A stretch of 64,000 nt of DNA from a bacterium (GCA_905221345.1 CAJNCW010000004.1:181695-245694); one strand, 5' to 3'; shown: positions 43,835 through 54,475, numbered from the stretch's first letter. Numbers and translations are program-made. Notes: generated from the letters alone by a model not told the origin.

Positions 43835-46495
43835 TTATAGCCAACTTTTAAATTTTTTGATATAGATTCGTTTCACTACTGTAACACTGATCATATAGAG
43901 AACGATTATCAATAGCAAAAAGAGGAAATAAATTGGTTCCAAAGGGGTTAAATGAAGAAGGCTCGCAATTGAAGAGTAGGGAAGGAAGGTCACAAAACTA
44001 GCTGCCAGCAAGGTTGTTCCAAGAACAAACCATGATGGACGACTTTGTAAGAAAGGAAGCTTTGCTGAACGGAGCATATGGATAACCATGGTTTGGGACC
44101 ACATGGATTCAATGAACCAACCTGTCTGGAACAAGATGATAAAGCCCGTTGCAGACTCTGCTCCGTGGACATAGGCTTGACCTGTCGCCATTGGAACAAT
44201 GACAAAATAGAGCAAGATAAAGGTCAAAATATCAAAAATAGAAGAAATCGGACCCATCCAAATCATAAAGCGAGTAATAGACTTGGCTTCCCACTTATGA
44301 GGATGTTTCAAAAAGTCTTCATCCACATTATCAAATGGCAGGGCGATACAAGAAAGGTCATAGACTAGGTTTAACACAATCAAGTGAATCGGAGCCATGG
44401 GAAGGAAAGGCAAAAAGATACCAGACACTAAAAGTGAAAAAATGTTCCCAAAATTAGAGCTGACCGTCATCTTGATATATTTGGTCATATTAGCATAGAC
44501 TTTGCGTCCTTCAACCAGCCCTTTTTCAAGCACCATCAAATCCTTATCTAGCAAAATGACATCAGCCGTTTCTTTGGCAATATCTACTGCTGTATCAACA
44601 GAAATCCCCACATCTGCCACTTTCATAGAAGGGGCATCATTGATTCCATCTCCCATATAACCGACACAATGTCCATTAGATTTGATTTGTAAAATGATTC
44701 GTGCTTTCTGATCCGGAGAGAGTTTGGCAAAGACAGTCACCTTCTCAACTGCTTGGGCCAACTCTTCGTCCGTCATGGCATCAATATCAGAACCCAGCAA
44801 GATTTGATCAACGTCTAAACCAACTTTTTCGCATACTGCTTGGGTTACCTTCTCATTGTCCCCCGTCAAGATCTTTGTTTGAACACCGTGTTCTAACAAA
44901 GCTTGGATAGCAGGTGCTGCTGATGGTTTTGGTGGATCTAGAAAGGCAAGATATCCTGTTAGAATCATCTCTTTTTCATCTTCAACAGAGTAAGCAAAAC
45001 CTTCTTTTAGGCCTGTTTTATAAGCGACTCCCAAGACTCGCAAGCCCTGTTGATTAAGTTGGTCCACTTCTTTTAAGATTTCCACTCGGATATCATCCGT
45101 TAGAGGGCTAATCTGACCTTGATATTCCACATGGGTTGAAATCGCAAGCATTTCCTCTAGAGCACCCTTGGTTACCAAACTAACAACTTCGTTCTCATCC
45201 TTGACGATGACACTCATCCGTCTGCGTTCAAAGTCAAAGGGCAATTCATCGATTTTTTGGAAGCTAGTATCCAAATTTTGTAGAATAGCGTGTTCTTTAG
45301 CTTCTTTTTCAGTTCTACTGATAATGGCACGGTCCATCAAGTTTTTCAAACCGGTTTGAAAATAGGAATTGAGATAGGCCCGTCTCAACACAGACAAATC
45401 CAAATCTCCATGTATATCCAAAGGATATTCAAGGACAATTTCGTCTTGGGTAAGGGTTCCGGTTTTATCCGTACACAGGATATCAATAGCACCTAGATCT
45501 TGTATGGCATTGAGTTTTTTGATGACGACTTTTTCCTTAGCCATGATAATGGAGCCTTTTGCTAGACTGGCCGTGATAATCATAGGAAGCATCTCAGGTG
45601 TCAGCCCGACACCCACACTCAAGGCAAATACACCAGCTTCTAACCAATCTCCATCTGTCAAGCCATTGGAGAGAAACACGATGGGAACCATGACTAACAT
45701 CAAACGGATCAAGAGCCAAGAGATGCTGTTCATCTCCCGTTCAAAAGAGGTCGGTTCGTCATAGGTATTGAGAGTCTGCTCGATTTCTCCCATCATGGTG
45801 TCATCACCGACCGCTAGAATCAAAGCCTTGGCACTTCCTGATATCACATTAGTTCCCATAAAGGCGAGCACTTCTGCTTCTAGTAGACTATCAAAGTTTG
45901 ACTGACTCATTTTTGATAAGGCCAGTTTTTCAACCGAGTCACTTTCACCTGTCAAACCAGACTGTTGAACAAAGAAATCACGTGATTCAGTTAAAATGAG
46001 GTCTGCTGGAATCATATCCCCAGCACTCAACTTGACCATATCTCCAACGACCAAATCTTCAATTGCGACCTCTAAACTCTGGCCTTCGCGAATAACTGTG
46101 CCTGTGTTCACAATCATTTTTGAAAGATTGGTCGCAGCTTTGTCGCTCCGTAATTCTTGAACAAAGCGTATGCCACCAGAGATTAGAACGAGAACAACGA
46201 TGATGATAGAAGTCGTCGGATCTTCTTGTCCAGGCTTCGCCAACCAGACATTGGTCACCATGGAGATCATGGCGATGACTAGCAGGATAATTGTAAATGG
46301 ATTGATAATAGATTCGTAAATCTTTTTGAGGATACTGTCTTCTTGACCCTTGGTGATAGTGTTTTCGCCATATAGGTCACGATTTTTCTCCACCTGCTCC
46401 TCAGTCAAGCCTGTTAGACTTGTCTTATAAAAAGATAGAGTTTCGTTTAAAGGTGTGTGAATAGCAGTTGCTAATCTTTCTTTTGTAGTTTTCAT
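43835..46495 (-). CDS. mgtA: Magnesium-translocating P-type ATPase
   Basis: 886 aa P3B ATPase that imports Mg2+. Visible are the actuator loop LTGESDSVEK, the phosphorylation site CTDKTGTLTQDE (about 347), the nucleotide-binding KGALEEML, hinge GYMGDGINDAPSMKVADVGISV, and about ten membrane helices. The ATG at 46495 has AGGAG upstream. Expression should be set by the M-box riboswitch and leader ORF at 46549-46850. CorA, a second Mg2+ route, lies 4.4 kb away. Confidence 0.95.
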   Translation of the reverse strand: MKTTKERLATAIHTPLNETLSFYKTSLTGLTEEQVEKNRDLYGENTITKGQEDSILKKIYESIINPFTIILLVIAMISMVTNVWLAKPGQEDPTTSIIIVVLVLISGGIRFVQELRSDKAATNLSKMIVNTGTVIREGQSLEVAIEDLVVGDMVKLSAGDMIPADLILTESRDFFVQQSGLTGESDSVEKLALSKMSQSNFDSLLEAEVLAFMGTNVISGSAKALILAVGDDTMMGEIEQTLNTYDEPTSFEREMNSISWLLIRLMLVMVPIVFLSNGLTDGDWLEAGVFALSVGVGLTPEMLPMIITASLAKGSIIMAKEKVVIKKLNAIQDLGAIDILCTDKTGTLTQDEIVLEYPLDIHGDLDLSVLRRAYLNSYFQTGLKNLMDRAIISRTEKEAKEHAILQNLDTSFQKIDELPFDFERRRMSVIVKDENEVVSLVTKGALEEMLAISTHVEYQGQISPLTDDIRVEILKEVDQLNQQGLRVLGVAYKTGLKEGFAYSVEDEKEMILTGYLAFLDPPKPSAAPAIQALLEHGVQTKILTGDNEKVTQAVCEKVGLDVDQILLGSDIDAMTDEELAQAVEKVTVFAKLSPDQKARIILQIKSNGHCVGYMGDGINDAPSMKVADVGISVDTAVDIAKETADVILLDKDLMVLEKGLVEGRKVYANMTKYIKMTVSSNFGNIFSLLVSGIFLPFLPMAPIHLIVLNLVYDLSCIALPFDNVDEDFLKHPHKWEAKSITRFMIWMGPISSIFDILTFILLYFVIVPMATGQAYVHGAESATGFIILFQTGWFIESMWSQTMVIHMLRSAKLPFLQSRPSWFVLGTTLLAASFVTFLPYSSIASLLHLTPLEPIYFLFLLLIIVLYMISVTVVKRIYIKKFKSWL

Positions 46496-46509
46496 TGGTT
46501 TCTCCTATC

Positions 46510-46533
46510 TGTATGAATGATGTGTTTCATACA
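46510..46533 (-). promoter_or_regulatory. Hairpin next to the mgtA Shine-Dalgarno
   Basis: An 8-bp inverted repeat (TGTATGAA/TTCATACA, arms 46510-46517 and 46526-46533) lies between the leader ORF stop and the mgtA SD at 46502-46506. It could form or melt depending on ribosome position on the leader ORF. An alternative pairing TGTGT/ACACA is also possible. Inference from sequence only. Confidence 0.45.
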
Positions 46534-46548
46534 CAGAGACCAATCACT

Positions 46549-46620
46549 TTATAAGGGCAGAACGACACAAATCAGCGATTGGCTGTGTATGTGCGGTTCT
46601 GGATGATCGTCAATTTGCAT
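46549..46620 (-). CDS. mgtA leader peptide (23 aa, acidic/proline start)
   Basis: Reads MQIDDHPEPHIHSQSLICVV then LPL and TAA. The ATG at 46618-46620 has AAAGGAGA at good spacing, better than many real genes. It lies between the M-box terminator and mgtA. The N-terminal Asp-Asp-His-Pro-Glu-Pro is reminiscent of Salmonella MgtL (MEPDPTPLP), where Asp/Glu-Pro codons destabilise ribosomes in low Mg2+ and raise mgtA expression. No homology is claimed; the parallel is by position and composition. Confidence 0.6.
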   Translation of the reverse strand: MQIDDHPEPHIHSQSLICVVLPL

Positions 46621-46655
46621 CGTTTGTCTCCTTTCCTTGTTCTAAAACAGTAGAA

Positions 46656-46680
46656 AATCCCACCATAAGATGGCAGGATT
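46656..46680 (-). terminator. Conditional terminator of the M-box leader
   Basis: On the minus strand AATCCTGCCA pairs with TGGTGGGATT (two G-U pairs) and is followed by TTCTACTGTTTT. It sits directly after the M-box and is the expected expression platform: formed when Mg2+ is bound, avoided when it is scarce. Confidence 0.7.
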
Positions 46681-46689
46681 AAAAAAACT

Positions 46690-46850
46690 AATTATCTGTT
46701 TTTTCGTTCAAGCTTTAACTCCATAGGGCAATGTAATGAGCTTAGTCTTGGCCTTCGCGACCAGGACTGTTGACCAACGAGTAGTGTCTCCACTGCTTTG
46801 CGGTAGTCATCCGTATCCCTATGGTAGCCTCACCTACCGTTTTCGTCTAT
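46690..46850 (-). promoter_or_regulatory. M-box (ykoK leader) Mg2+ riboswitch
   Basis: The minus strand shows the conserved ykoK motifs in order: GGTAGGTGAGGCTACC, GGGATACGG, GACTACCGC, TTGGTCAACAG, TTGCCCTATGGAGTTAAAGC. It begins at the predicted transcription start and ends before the conditional terminator. The family senses Mg2+ and is found before mgtA/mgtE/corA-type genes, in agreement with the downstream mgtA. Confidence 0.9.
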
Positions 46851-46851
46851 C

Positions 46852-46880
46852 AGTATAAACCTTTAAAATATAAAAGTCAA
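46852..46880 (-). promoter_or_regulatory. mgtA: mgtA promoter
   Basis: Minus strand -35 TTGACT (46875-46880), 17-base spacer, -10 TATACT (46852-46857). The start would fall right at the 5' edge of the M-box. It lies between the pepP stop and the riboswitch. Confidence 0.85.
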
Positions 46881-46896
46881 CGATTTATCTCATTTT

Positions 46897-47958
46897 TTAA
46901 ATAACAATTAATTCCTTCGGTGCTAGGGTCAACAATTCGCAACCGTTATCTGTAATTAAGATATCATCCTCGATACGAACGCCGTATTTGCCTTCAATAT
47001 AAATACCTGGTTCATCAGTCAAGACCATACCAGATTTAATGACTTCTTTGGAAGTTTGGCTAAAGTAGGGTTCCTCATGGATATCCAGTCCGATACCGTG
47101 TCCAATACCGTGAGTAAAGTAGTCTCCATAGCCTGCATCGATAATAATATCACGAGGAATTTTGTCAAAGTCACGGAAACCTAAGCCAGCCTTAGCTTGA
47201 TCAATCAGAGCTTGGTTGGCTTTTAGAACTGTATTGTAAATCTCTGCCTGCTCGTCACTGACATGACCGAGGTAGATGGTCCGTGTCATATCACTGACAT
47301 AGTGGTCGTAGAGACAGCCGAAGTCCATGGTGATGGCTTCTCCCGCTTCAACCGGTTTGTGCATTGGATGGGCATGGGGCTTAGAAGAGTTGATACCACT
47401 TGCTAAAATGGTATCAAAAGACAAGCCTGCCGCTCCTAGCTCACGCATGCGGAAATCGAGGAAGTTGGCAATTTCGATCTCAGTTTTTCCTGGTTTGATA
47501 AAGTCAAGTGCATCGCGAAAAGCTTGGTCTGAGATGGAACAAGCCTTGCGAATAGTCGCAATCTCTTTCTCATCCTTAATTATACGAAGCGCTTCAACAA
47601 ACTGAGTCTGCGGGAGTAAATCCAAACCTGCAAAAGCTGCCTGCATACGGTGGTAATAAGAGACCGAAATCTCGTCCTCAAAACCGACGCGAGACAAGTT
47701 CATATCCTTAACAATGCCTGCAATAACAGCCAATTCATCGCGATCAGCCACAATCTCAAAACCTGTCACTTCTTGCTTAGCTGCAATGATATAGCGAGAG
47801 TCTGTCACCAAGACCTGACGGTCACGGCTGATAAAAACTGTTCCGTTCGAACCCCAAAAGCCAGTCAGGTAATAGACGTTTTTAAGGTTGTTGATGATGA
47901 TACCATCTAGTTCTTTTTCTTGCATTTTAGCTAGAAATGCTTGCACACGTTTATTCAT
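46897..47958 (-). CDS. pepP: Xaa-Pro aminopeptidase (M24 family)
   Basis: 353 aa. It has an N-terminal creatinase-like domain and an M24 metal centre: [23 protein letters not shown] supplies the two Asp ligands, [15 protein letters not shown] the His and [18 protein letters not shown] the Glu pair. It removes residues before proline, useful for peptide use. Its start overlaps the uvrA stop by 8 bases, so translation is coupled to uvrA. Confidence 0.92.
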   Translation of the reverse strand: MNKRVQAFLAKMQEKELDGIIINNLKNVYYLTGFWGSNGTVFISRDRQVLVTDSRYIIAAKQEVTGFEIVADRDELAVIAGIVKDMNLSRVGFEDEISVSYYHRMQAAFAGLDLLPQTQFVEALRIIKDEKEIATIRKACSISDQAFRDALDFIKPGKTEIEIANFLDFRMRELGAAGLSFDTILASGINSSKPHAHPMHKPVEAGEAITMDFGCLYDHYVSDMTRTIYLGHVSDEQAEIYNTVLKANQALIDQAKAGLGFRDFDKIPRDIIIDAGYGDYFTHGIGHGIGLDIHEEPYFSQTSKEVIKSGMVLTDEPGIYIEGKYGVRIEDDILITDNGCELLTLAPKELIVI

Positions 47959-50782
47959 GATGTAACTTTCCTTTCAAATAGTGTCCTGTGTAGCTGGCTT
48001 CATTGGCAGCTACTTCTTCTGGGGTTCCTGTTGCGATGATGGTTCCACCACCGACACCGCCCTCAGGTCCCAAATCGATGATATGGTCTGCTGTCTTGAT
48101 GACATCTAGATTGTGCTCGATGACGAGGACAGTATTGCCATCGTCGACAAAGCGAGCCAAGACTTTAAGCAAGCGAGCGATATCCTCGGTATGAAGCCCT
48201 GTCGTTGGTTCATCCAGAATGTAGAAGGATTTTCCTGTCGAGCGTTTGTGGAGTTCGCTAGCCAACTTCATACGCTGAGCTTCTCCCCCAGAAAGGGTGG
48301 TAGCTGGTTGCCCTAGCGTTACATAGCCCAGCCCCACATCCTTGATGGTCTGAAGTTTGCGTTGAATCTTAGGAATGTGTTGGAAGAATTCCACTGCATC
48401 GTTGACGGTCATGTCCAAAACCTGCGAGATATTTTTTTCCTTGTAGTGAACTTCAAGGGTTTCACTGTTGTAGCGGGTTCCGTGGCAGACTTCACAGGCA
48501 ACATAAACATCTGGCAAGAAGTGCATCTCGATCTTGATAATCCCGTCACCTGAGCAGGCTTCGCAACGACCACCCTTGACGTTGAAACTGAAGCGGCCTT
48601 TCTTATAGCCTCGAATCTTGGCCTCGTTTGTCTGGGCAAAAAGGTCACGTATATCGTCAAAAACTCCTGTATAGGTAGCAGGGTTAGACCTTGGCGTTCG
48701 TCCTATAGGACTCTGGTCAATATCAATCAAGCGGTCTACATGCTCAATCCCTGTGATCGTTTTAAACTTACCAGGCTTGTCTGAATTGCGGTTGAGTTTT
48801 TGAGCAATGGCTTTTTTGAGGATGCTGTTGATTAAGGTCGATTTCCCTGAACCTGACACACCTGTCACCGCGATGAATTTTCCTAGCGGGAAACGAGCAG
48901 TGATATTTTGCAAATTGTTCTCACGCGCACCTGTCACCTCGATAAAACGACCATTTCCGGCACGGCGCTCTTCTGGTACTGGAATGGCACGTTTCCCTGA
49001 CAAATACTGGCCTGTGATAGACTTGCTGTTGCGAGCCACCTGCTTGGGCGTTCCTGCAGCGACAATCTCTCCACCAAAAACACCAGCACCCGGACCAACG
49101 TCAATCAGATAATCCGCCTCGCGCATGGTATCTTCGTCATGTTCTACCACGATGAGAGTATTGCCCAAGTCACGCATCTTTTTCAGACTAGCAATCAGGC
49201 GGTCATTATCCCTCTGGTGGAGACCAATCGACGGCTCGTCTAGGATATAGAGGACACCTGATAGGTTGGATCCAATCTGGGTTGCCAAGCGAATACGCTG
49301 ACTCTCCCCACCTGAAAGGGTTCCTGCCGAACGAGAAAGAGTCAGATAGTTAAGTCCCACGTTATTGAGGAAGGTCAAGCGATCCTTGATTTCCTTGAGA
49401 ATAGGACGGGCGATAATGGCTTCATTTTCAGACAAGGTCAGCTGGCTCACCAAATCCAAGTGGTCTGCGATAGACAGGTCTGAGATTTCACCGATATGTG
49501 GCCCTTGCTCGCCACCTACACGAACAGACAAGGCCTGGTCATTGAGACGGTAGCCGTGACAAGTTCCGCAGGTCAGCTCATTCATGTAGAGACGCATCTG
49601 GGTGCGCGTGTAGTCACTATTAGTCTCATGGTAACGACGCTTGATATTATTGACAACTCCCTCAAAAGGAATATCGATATCGCGCACACCACCAAATTCA
49701 TTCTCATAGTGGAAATGGAATTCCTTGCCATCTGAGCCGTAGAGAATCAAGTTCTTATCTTCTTCTGACAAATCCTCAAAAGGCTTATCCATATCTACTC
49801 CAAAGGCTATCATAGCCTGCTCAAGCATGTTTGGATAGTAGTTGGATGAGATAGGATTCCAAGGAGCCAAGGCTCCCTCGCGTAAGGTTTTGCTGGCATC
49901 AGGAACTACCAAATCAGTATCCACCTCCAGCTTGATGCCCAAACCGTCACACTCGCTACAAGAGCCAAAGGGAGCATTAAAGGAGAAGAGACGAGGCTCT
50001 AACTCTGGTACGGTAAAACCACAAACCGGGCAGGCATAGTGCTCAGAGAATAGCAACTCCGAATCGTCCATGGTGTCGATAATCACATAACCTTCTGCGA
50101 TACAAAGGGCAGCCTCAATGGAGTCAAAGAGACGGCTACGAATGCCCTCCTTGATGACAATACGGTCAACTACGACATCAATATTGTGTTGCTTGCTCTT
50201 AGACAGCTCTGGTACTTCGGTCACATCGTAGACCTCCCCATCCACTCGGACGCGGACATAACCGTCTTTCTGAACCTTTTCAATGACGCTCTTGTGTTGC
50301 CCTTTTTTCTTACGAATGACAGGAGCTAAAATTTGCAAACGCTGACGTTCAGGCAACTCCAAGACCTTATCAACGATTTGCTCAACAGAAGAGGCCTTGA
50401 TAGCCCCATGCCCGTTAATACAGTACGGCGTCCCTACACGTGCGTAGAGGAGACGCAGATAATCATTGATTTCAGTCGTCGTTCCCACGGTCGAGCGTGG
50501 GTTTTTACTAGTGGTTTTCTGGTCGATGGAAATAGCTGGACTGAGACCATCAATGGCATCTACATCTGGTTTTTCCATGTTGCCCAAGAACTGACGAGCG
50601 TAGGCTGACAAACTCTCTACATAGCGACGTTGCCCCTCCGCATAGAGGGTATCAAAGGCCAGACTGGATTTCCCAGACCCTGACAAACCAGTCACAACAA
50701 CCAGCTTGTCTCGCGGAATCTCCACATCGATATTTTTTAGGTTATGGGCACGAGCCCCATGAATCACAATTTTATCTTGCAT
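47951..50782 (-). CDS. uvrA: Excinuclease ABC subunit A
   Basis: 943 aa, the standard length. Two ABC ATPase modules: Walker [15 protein letters not shown] near the start and [14 protein letters not shown] (about 640), two LSGGE(S/A)Q signatures, and zinc fingers CPVCG...CSECDG and [11 protein letters not shown]...CEVCHG. It scans DNA for damage with UvrB. The ATG at 50782 ([15 protein letters not shown]) was chosen on homology; an ATG 11 codons upstream gives a non-family extension. It is divergent from corA. Confidence 0.96.
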   Translation of the reverse strand: MQDKIVIHGARAHNLKNIDVEIPRDKLVVVTGLSGSGKSSLAFDTLYAEGQRRYVESLSAYARQFLGNMEKPDVDAIDGLSPAISIDQKTTSKNPRSTVGTTTEINDYLRLLYARVGTPYCINGHGAIKASSVEQIVDKVLELPERQRLQILAPVIRKKKGQHKSVIEKVQKDGYVRVRVDGEVYDVTEVPELSKSKQHNIDVVVDRIVIKEGIRSRLFDSIEAALCIAEGYVIIDTMDDSELLFSEHYACPVCGFTVPELEPRLFSFNAPFGSCSECDGLGIKLEVDTDLVVPDASKTLREGALAPWNPISSNYYPNMLEQAMIAFGVDMDKPFEDLSEEDKNLILYGSDGKEFHFHYENEFGGVRDIDIPFEGVVNNIKRRYHETNSDYTRTQMRLYMNELTCGTCHGYRLNDQALSVRVGGEQGPHIGEISDLSIADHLDLVSQLTLSENEAIIARPILKEIKDRLTFLNNVGLNYLTLSRSAGTLSGGESQRIRLATQIGSNLSGVLYILDEPSIGLHQRDNDRLIASLKKMRDLGNTLIVVEHDEDTMREADYLIDVGPGAGVFGGEIVAAGTPKQVARNSKSITGQYLSGKRAIPVPEERRAGNGRFIEVTGARENNLQNITARFPLGKFIAVTGVSGSGKSTLINSILKKAIAQKLNRNSDKPGKFKTITGIEHVDRLIDIDQSPIGRTPRSNPATYTGVFDDIRDLFAQTNEAKIRGYKKGRFSFNVKGGRCEACSGDGIIKIEMHFLPDVYVACEVCHGTRYNSETLEVHYKEKNISQVLDMTVNDAVEFFQHIPKIQRKLQTIKDVGLGYVTLGQPATTLSGGEAQRMKLASELHKRSTGKSFYILDEPTTGLHTEDIARLLKVLARFVDDGNTVLVIEHNLDVIKTADHIIDLGPEGGVGGGTIIATGTPEEVAANEASYTGHYLKGKLHHE

Positions 50783-50918
50783 CTTTGTTCTTTCTAGTCC
50801 ATTATTGCTTTCCATTATACCAAAAAATGTGAAATTCTATTACCCAAAAAACTGTTTTTATAGTATAATAGTACGGTGCAAAAAATCAAACACTGAATAG
50901 TAGGAAAGGACAGGGGAC

Positions 50919-51863
50919 ATGAAACAAGTTTTTCTCTCAACAACAACTGAATTTAAAGAGATCGACACGCTTGAACCGGGTACTTGGATCAATCTCGTCA
51001 ATCCTACACAAAATGAATCACTGGAAATCGCCAACGCCTTTGATATTGACATTGCCGACCTCCGAGCACCGCTCGATGCGGAAGAAATGTCTCGTATTAC
51101 CATCGAAGACGAGTATACTTTGATCATCGTAGACGTTCCCATCACAGAGGAAAGAAACAATCGCACCTACTACGTAACGATTCCGCTAGGGATTATCATC
51201 ACCGAGGAGACCATTATCACTACCTGCTTGGAATCACTCCCTGTTCTCGATGTCTTTATCAACCGTAGGCTGCGCAACTTCTACACCTTTATGCGTTCAC
51301 GTTTTATCTTCCAGATTCTCTACCGCAACGCTGAACTTTACCTGACGGCCCTCCGTTCAATCGATCGTAAGAGTGAACAAATCGAAAGTCAACTTCACAA
51401 GTCTACTCGAAACGAAGAACTGATCGAGCTCATGGAGCTGGAAAAAACCATCGTCTATTTCAAGGCCTCACTTAAAACAAATGAGCGCGTGATTAAGAAA
51501 TTGACCAGCGCAACTAGCAATATCAAAAAATACTTAGAGGACGAAGACCTACTTGAGGATACCCTGATTGAAACCCAACAGGCCATTGAGATGGCAGATA
51601 TCTATGGAAACGTCCTTCACTCTATGACAGAGACCTTTGCCTCTATCATTTCCAACAACCAGAACAACATCATGAAGACCTTGGCTCTCGTGACCATCGT
51701 CATGTCTGTCCCAACCATGATCTTCTCAGCCTACGGGATGAACTTTAAGGATAATGAAATCCCTCTAAACGGCGAACCTCACGCCTTCTGGTTAATCGTC
51801 TTTATCGCCTTTGCTATGAGTGTTTCACTCACTCTCTATCTCATCCATAAGAAATGGTTCTAA
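50919..51863 (+). CDS. corA: CorA-family magnesium/divalent cation transporter
   Basis: 314 aa. A long soluble N-terminal funnel with coiled-coil helices (about 130-240) is followed by two C-terminal membrane helices, with the GMN selectivity signature in FSAYGMNFKDNEIP (about 276-289). It ends in the basic HKKWF. It has AGGAAAGGACAGGGG before the ATG and a TATAAT at 50862-50867. It is constitutive-type Mg2+ uptake, whereas mgtA at 43835 is the riboswitch-controlled pump. Confidence 0.92.
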   Translation: MKQVFLSTTTEFKEIDTLEPGTWINLVNPTQNESLEIANAFDIDIADLRAPLDAEEMSRITIEDEYTLIIVDVPITEERNNRTYYVTIPLGIIITEETIITTCLESLPVLDVFINRRLRNFYTFMRSRFIFQILYRNAELYLTALRSIDRKSEQIESQLHKSTRNEELIELMELEKTIVYFKASLKTNERVIKKLTSATSNIKKYLEDEDLLEDTLIETQQAIEMADIYGNVLHSMTETFASIISNNQNNIMKTLALVTIVMSVPTMIFSAYGMNFKDNEIPLNGEPHAFWLIVFIAFAMSVSLTLYLIHKKWF

Positions 51864-51874
51864 GAGGAATCCCT

Positions 51875-52552
51875 ATGTCTCAGATTGATCTACAAAAATT
51901 AACTAAGAAAAACCAAGAGTTTATCCATATTGCTACCCAGCAGTTTGTCAAAGATGGCAAAACAGATGCTGAAATCAAGGCTGTTTTTGAGGAAGTCATT
52001 CCTAAAATCCTTGAAGAGCAAGTCAAAGGAACAACAGCTCGTTCCCTCTATGGCGCTCCAACTCACTGGGCTCACAGTTTCACAGTCAAGGAACAGTACG
52101 AAAAAGAGCATCCAAAAGAAAATGATGATCCAAAACTCATGATTATGGACTCAGCCCTTTTTATCACCAGTCTCTTTGCACTGGTTAGCGCTCTGACTAC
52201 CTTCTTCTCTACAGATCAGGCTATTGGCTATGGTTTGATTACCCTCTTGTTGGTTGGGCTTGTTGGAGGGGTGGCCTTCTACTTGATGTACTACTTTGTC
52301 TACCAGTACTATGGACCAGACACAGACCGTAGCCAACGTCCTCCATTCTGGAAATCAATCCTTGTCATCCTGGCCTCTATGGTCCTTTGGTTGGTTGTCT
52401 TCTTTGCAACAAGCTTCCTACCAGCCAACCTCAATCCAGTCCTTGCTCCATTGCCTTTGGCTATCCTAGGGGCTGCCCTTCTCGCCCTTCGCTTCTATCT
52501 CAAGAAACGTTTCAACATCCGAAGTGCAAGTGCGGGCCCATCACGCTATTAA
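51875..52552 (+). CDS. DUF1129 family membrane protein
   Basis: 225 aa starting MSQIDLQKLTKKNQEFIHIA. The ATG at 51875 follows AAGAGGAATC; an earlier ATG overlapping corA has no separate SD. A soluble N-terminal region (1-95) is followed by four hydrophobic segments (about 90-210). This DUF1129 protein lies directly behind corA (11 bases) and is probably cotranscribed. Function unknown; a role with the transporter is only a guess. Confidence 0.85.
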   Translation: MSQIDLQKLTKKNQEFIHIATQQFVKDGKTDAEIKAVFEEVIPKILEEQVKGTTARSLYGAPTHWAHSFTVKEQYEKEHPKENDDPKLMIMDSALFITSLFALVSALTTFFSTDQAIGYGLITLLLVGLVGGVAFYLMYYFVYQYYGPDTDRSQRPPFWKSILVILASMVLWLVVFFATSFLPANLNPVLAPLPLAILGAALLALRFYLKKRFNIRSASAGPSRY

Positions 52553-52558
52553 AAGAAT

Positions 52559-52593
52559 GAAAAAGCAACTGCAGGTGCGGTTGCTTTTTGATG
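52559..52593 (+). terminator. Intrinsic terminator of the corA operon
   Basis: AAAAGCAAC pairs with GTTGCTTTT and TGCAG/TGC extends the stem; the right arm supplies the T-run (TTGCTTTTTG). It starts 7 bases after the DUF1129 stop. Confidence 0.85.
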
Positions 52594-52637
52594 TCAATCT
52601 ATGATTCTCCTTTTTCTCTTGTATAACTACTAAAACG

Positions 52638-53311
52638 TCACATATTACTGATGACTAAAATCATAAAAGAGAGACTGTTTCCTAGTATGTGAACTAGCAA
52701 GGGATAGTAAATATTTTCTTTTTCTCTTACATAAATAATTGAAAAAACTAACCCACCACCCAAATAACTAACTGCACTGACCCACTCTGATAAAGACAAG
52801 CTATGCATATGTGTCAGGGAAAAAACAAGACCGACTAAAAAATACTTAACCAACTTGACAGATATTTTCCTAACCAATGCAATAACACCTGACGGAAAAA
52901 GAGTTCTTCCACCAAAGGTCCTATGATACAGGCGAAAACTGCTATCAGTATTGGTTGTTCTTGAAAGGTACTTTGAATATTCGACTGGTTTAGACCTTGT
53001 CCGTCTAGCCCCAAAAACTGTCTCAATATTCCTAAGATAAAGCCAAAGAAAGCAGTCATCAGAAAGAGAAATAGCCATCCTGTTAAGACGCCAAAGAAGA
53101 ATTTCCTTTTAGTCTTTCTAATCTCATTCCATTGTTGAATCAATCTATCCTTAAATAAAAAAGAACCATACAGAGCTAATACTACATAGACTAGATAATT
53201 CGCAATTGAAGATGACATCAAGGAAGCTAACCATTTAACACCGTTAAAAACAAAGAGAGCCGTGTAGAGAACCGCAAAAATAAGGATTCCCTTATGTTTG
53301 TTGGACATCAT
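52638..53311 (-). pseudogene. CPBP-family intramembrane protease, one-base frameshift
   Basis: The first frame (from ATG 53311, SD GGGGAG) runs 158 codons through motif 1, GPLVEELFFRQ, and stops after WLSIF. The rest reads in the next frame as LVGLVFSLTHMHSL (motif 2, FxxxH), then LLVHILGNSLS (motif 3, HxxxN) and ends at 52638. The shift is at a run of six Ts on the minus strand (about 52841-52848), where seven would restore a 225-codon protein. CPBP/Abi proteases act in prenyl-protein or bacteriocin self-immunity pathways. It could be a recent mutation, phase variation or a sequencing error. Confidence 0.8.
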
Positions 53312-53872
53312 TTATCTCCCCTTCCACTCACAATCATTCTCATGGTCGTCAATCAGACCTGCCGCCTGTAGAAAAGCCAAGACGGCGACTGGGCCTGTGA
53401 ACTTGAAACCTCGTTTTTTTAGATCTTTGGCTAATTTTTCAGACAGGGCTGTTTTAGCAGGTGCTAGGTGATAGTCAGGAACATCATTCACGATCGTTTT
53501 TCCCTCAACAAAGGACCAGAGATAAGCGTCAAAAGAGCCAAAGGTTTTCTGGATTTGTAAAAATGCTTGGGCGTTGGCACGCGTCGCAAAGAGCTTGGCA
53601 CGATTTCGGATGATGGCTGGATTCTCTAACAAGGCTTCCAACTCCCCATCTGTCATTTCCGCGACCGCTTGAATTTGATAGCCATGAAATGCTTCTCGGA
53701 ATCCTTGGCGTTTGTTTAGTACCGTTTCCCAAGATAGACCCGACTGGTAAGTTTCCAAACAAAGCAACTCAAAAAGAGCACGGTCATCATGAAGGGGCTT
53801 GCCCCACTCCTGATCGTGGTAGGCGATATAGAGAGGATTGGTCATCTTGACCCACGAACAACGTTTTGGCAT
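53312..53872 (-). CDS. tag: DNA-3-methyladenine glycosylase I
   Basis: 186 aa Tag-family enzyme: MPKRCSWVKMTNPLYIAYHD opens with the zinc-ligand Cys and His region, and HENDCEWKGR closes it with the second His/Cys pair. YHDQEWG, SGLSWETVLNKR and KKRGFKFTGP are diagnostic. It removes 3-methyladenine from DNA. It starts 9 bases after ruvA and its stop touches the CPBP gene start. Confidence 0.95.
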   Translation of the reverse strand: MPKRCSWVKMTNPLYIAYHDQEWGKPLHDDRALFELLCLETYQSGLSWETVLNKRQGFREAFHGYQIQAVAEMTDGELEALLENPAIIRNRAKLFATRANAQAFLQIQKTFGSFDAYLWSFVEGKTIVNDVPDYHLAPAKTALSEKLAKDLKKRGFKFTGPVAVLAFLQAAGLIDDHENDCEWKGR

Positions 53873-53881
53873 ATTATTCTC

Positions 53882-54475
53882 CTATTTGACCAACATCTTA
53901 AGAGCTGACTTGATATAGTTCTCGGCTGTATCTGTCGTTCCTTCAAAGAATTTCTTGATTTTCTTGAGCTCGGTTGCCTTGTAGCCCAATGCCAACATGG
54001 CTTCCATAGCTTCTTCCAGTTCTTGGTTTTCAGCGCTGGCTTGCACTGCCACCTTGGCAGGAAGGTCATCACTAGCCACGACTACCTTGCCTTCCAAGTC
54101 CAGCACCATCTGTTGGGCTGTTTTCTTGCCAATTTTAGGGAACTTGGTCAAGTAGGTGATGTTCTTAGTCTCGATCGCCTGAACCAAGCCAGCATTGTCA
54201 TCGGCAGCGATAATTGCCAAAGCTGACACAGGACCAATCCCTGAAACCGAGATCAAACTGAGAAAGAGTTTCTTCTCATCTTCTGAGCGAAAACCGTAAA
54301 GCAGATGGGCATCTTCACGGACAACTTGGTGCACATATATTTGTGTCTCCTGATTAACCTGACCTGAGTAAGCATAGGGATTGGCTACATGCAAGATATA
54401 ACCGATACCATTCGCCTCTAGGACGATGTATTTAGCAGTGATTTTGGTAATGATTCCTTTTAGATATTCGTACAT
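53882..54475 (-). CDS. ruvA: Holliday junction branch migration complex subunit RuvA
   Basis: 197 aa. An OB-fold start ([20 protein letters not shown]) is followed by tandem helix-hairpin-helix repeats ([35 protein letters not shown]) and a C-terminal domain that contacts RuvB. The ATG at 54475 is family-consistent; an extension to 54586 is not conserved sequence. ruvB lies at the other end of the window, as is usual in streptococci. Confidence 0.95.
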   Translation of the reverse strand: MYEYLKGIITKITAKYIVLEANGIGYILHVANPYAYSGQVNQETQIYVHQVVREDAHLLYGFRSEDEKKLFLSLISVSGIGPVSALAIIAADDNAGLVQAIETKNITYLTKFPKIGKKTAQQMVLDLEGKVVVASDDLPAKVAVQASAENQELEEAMEAMLALGYKATELKKIKKFFEGTTDTAENYIKSALKMLVK

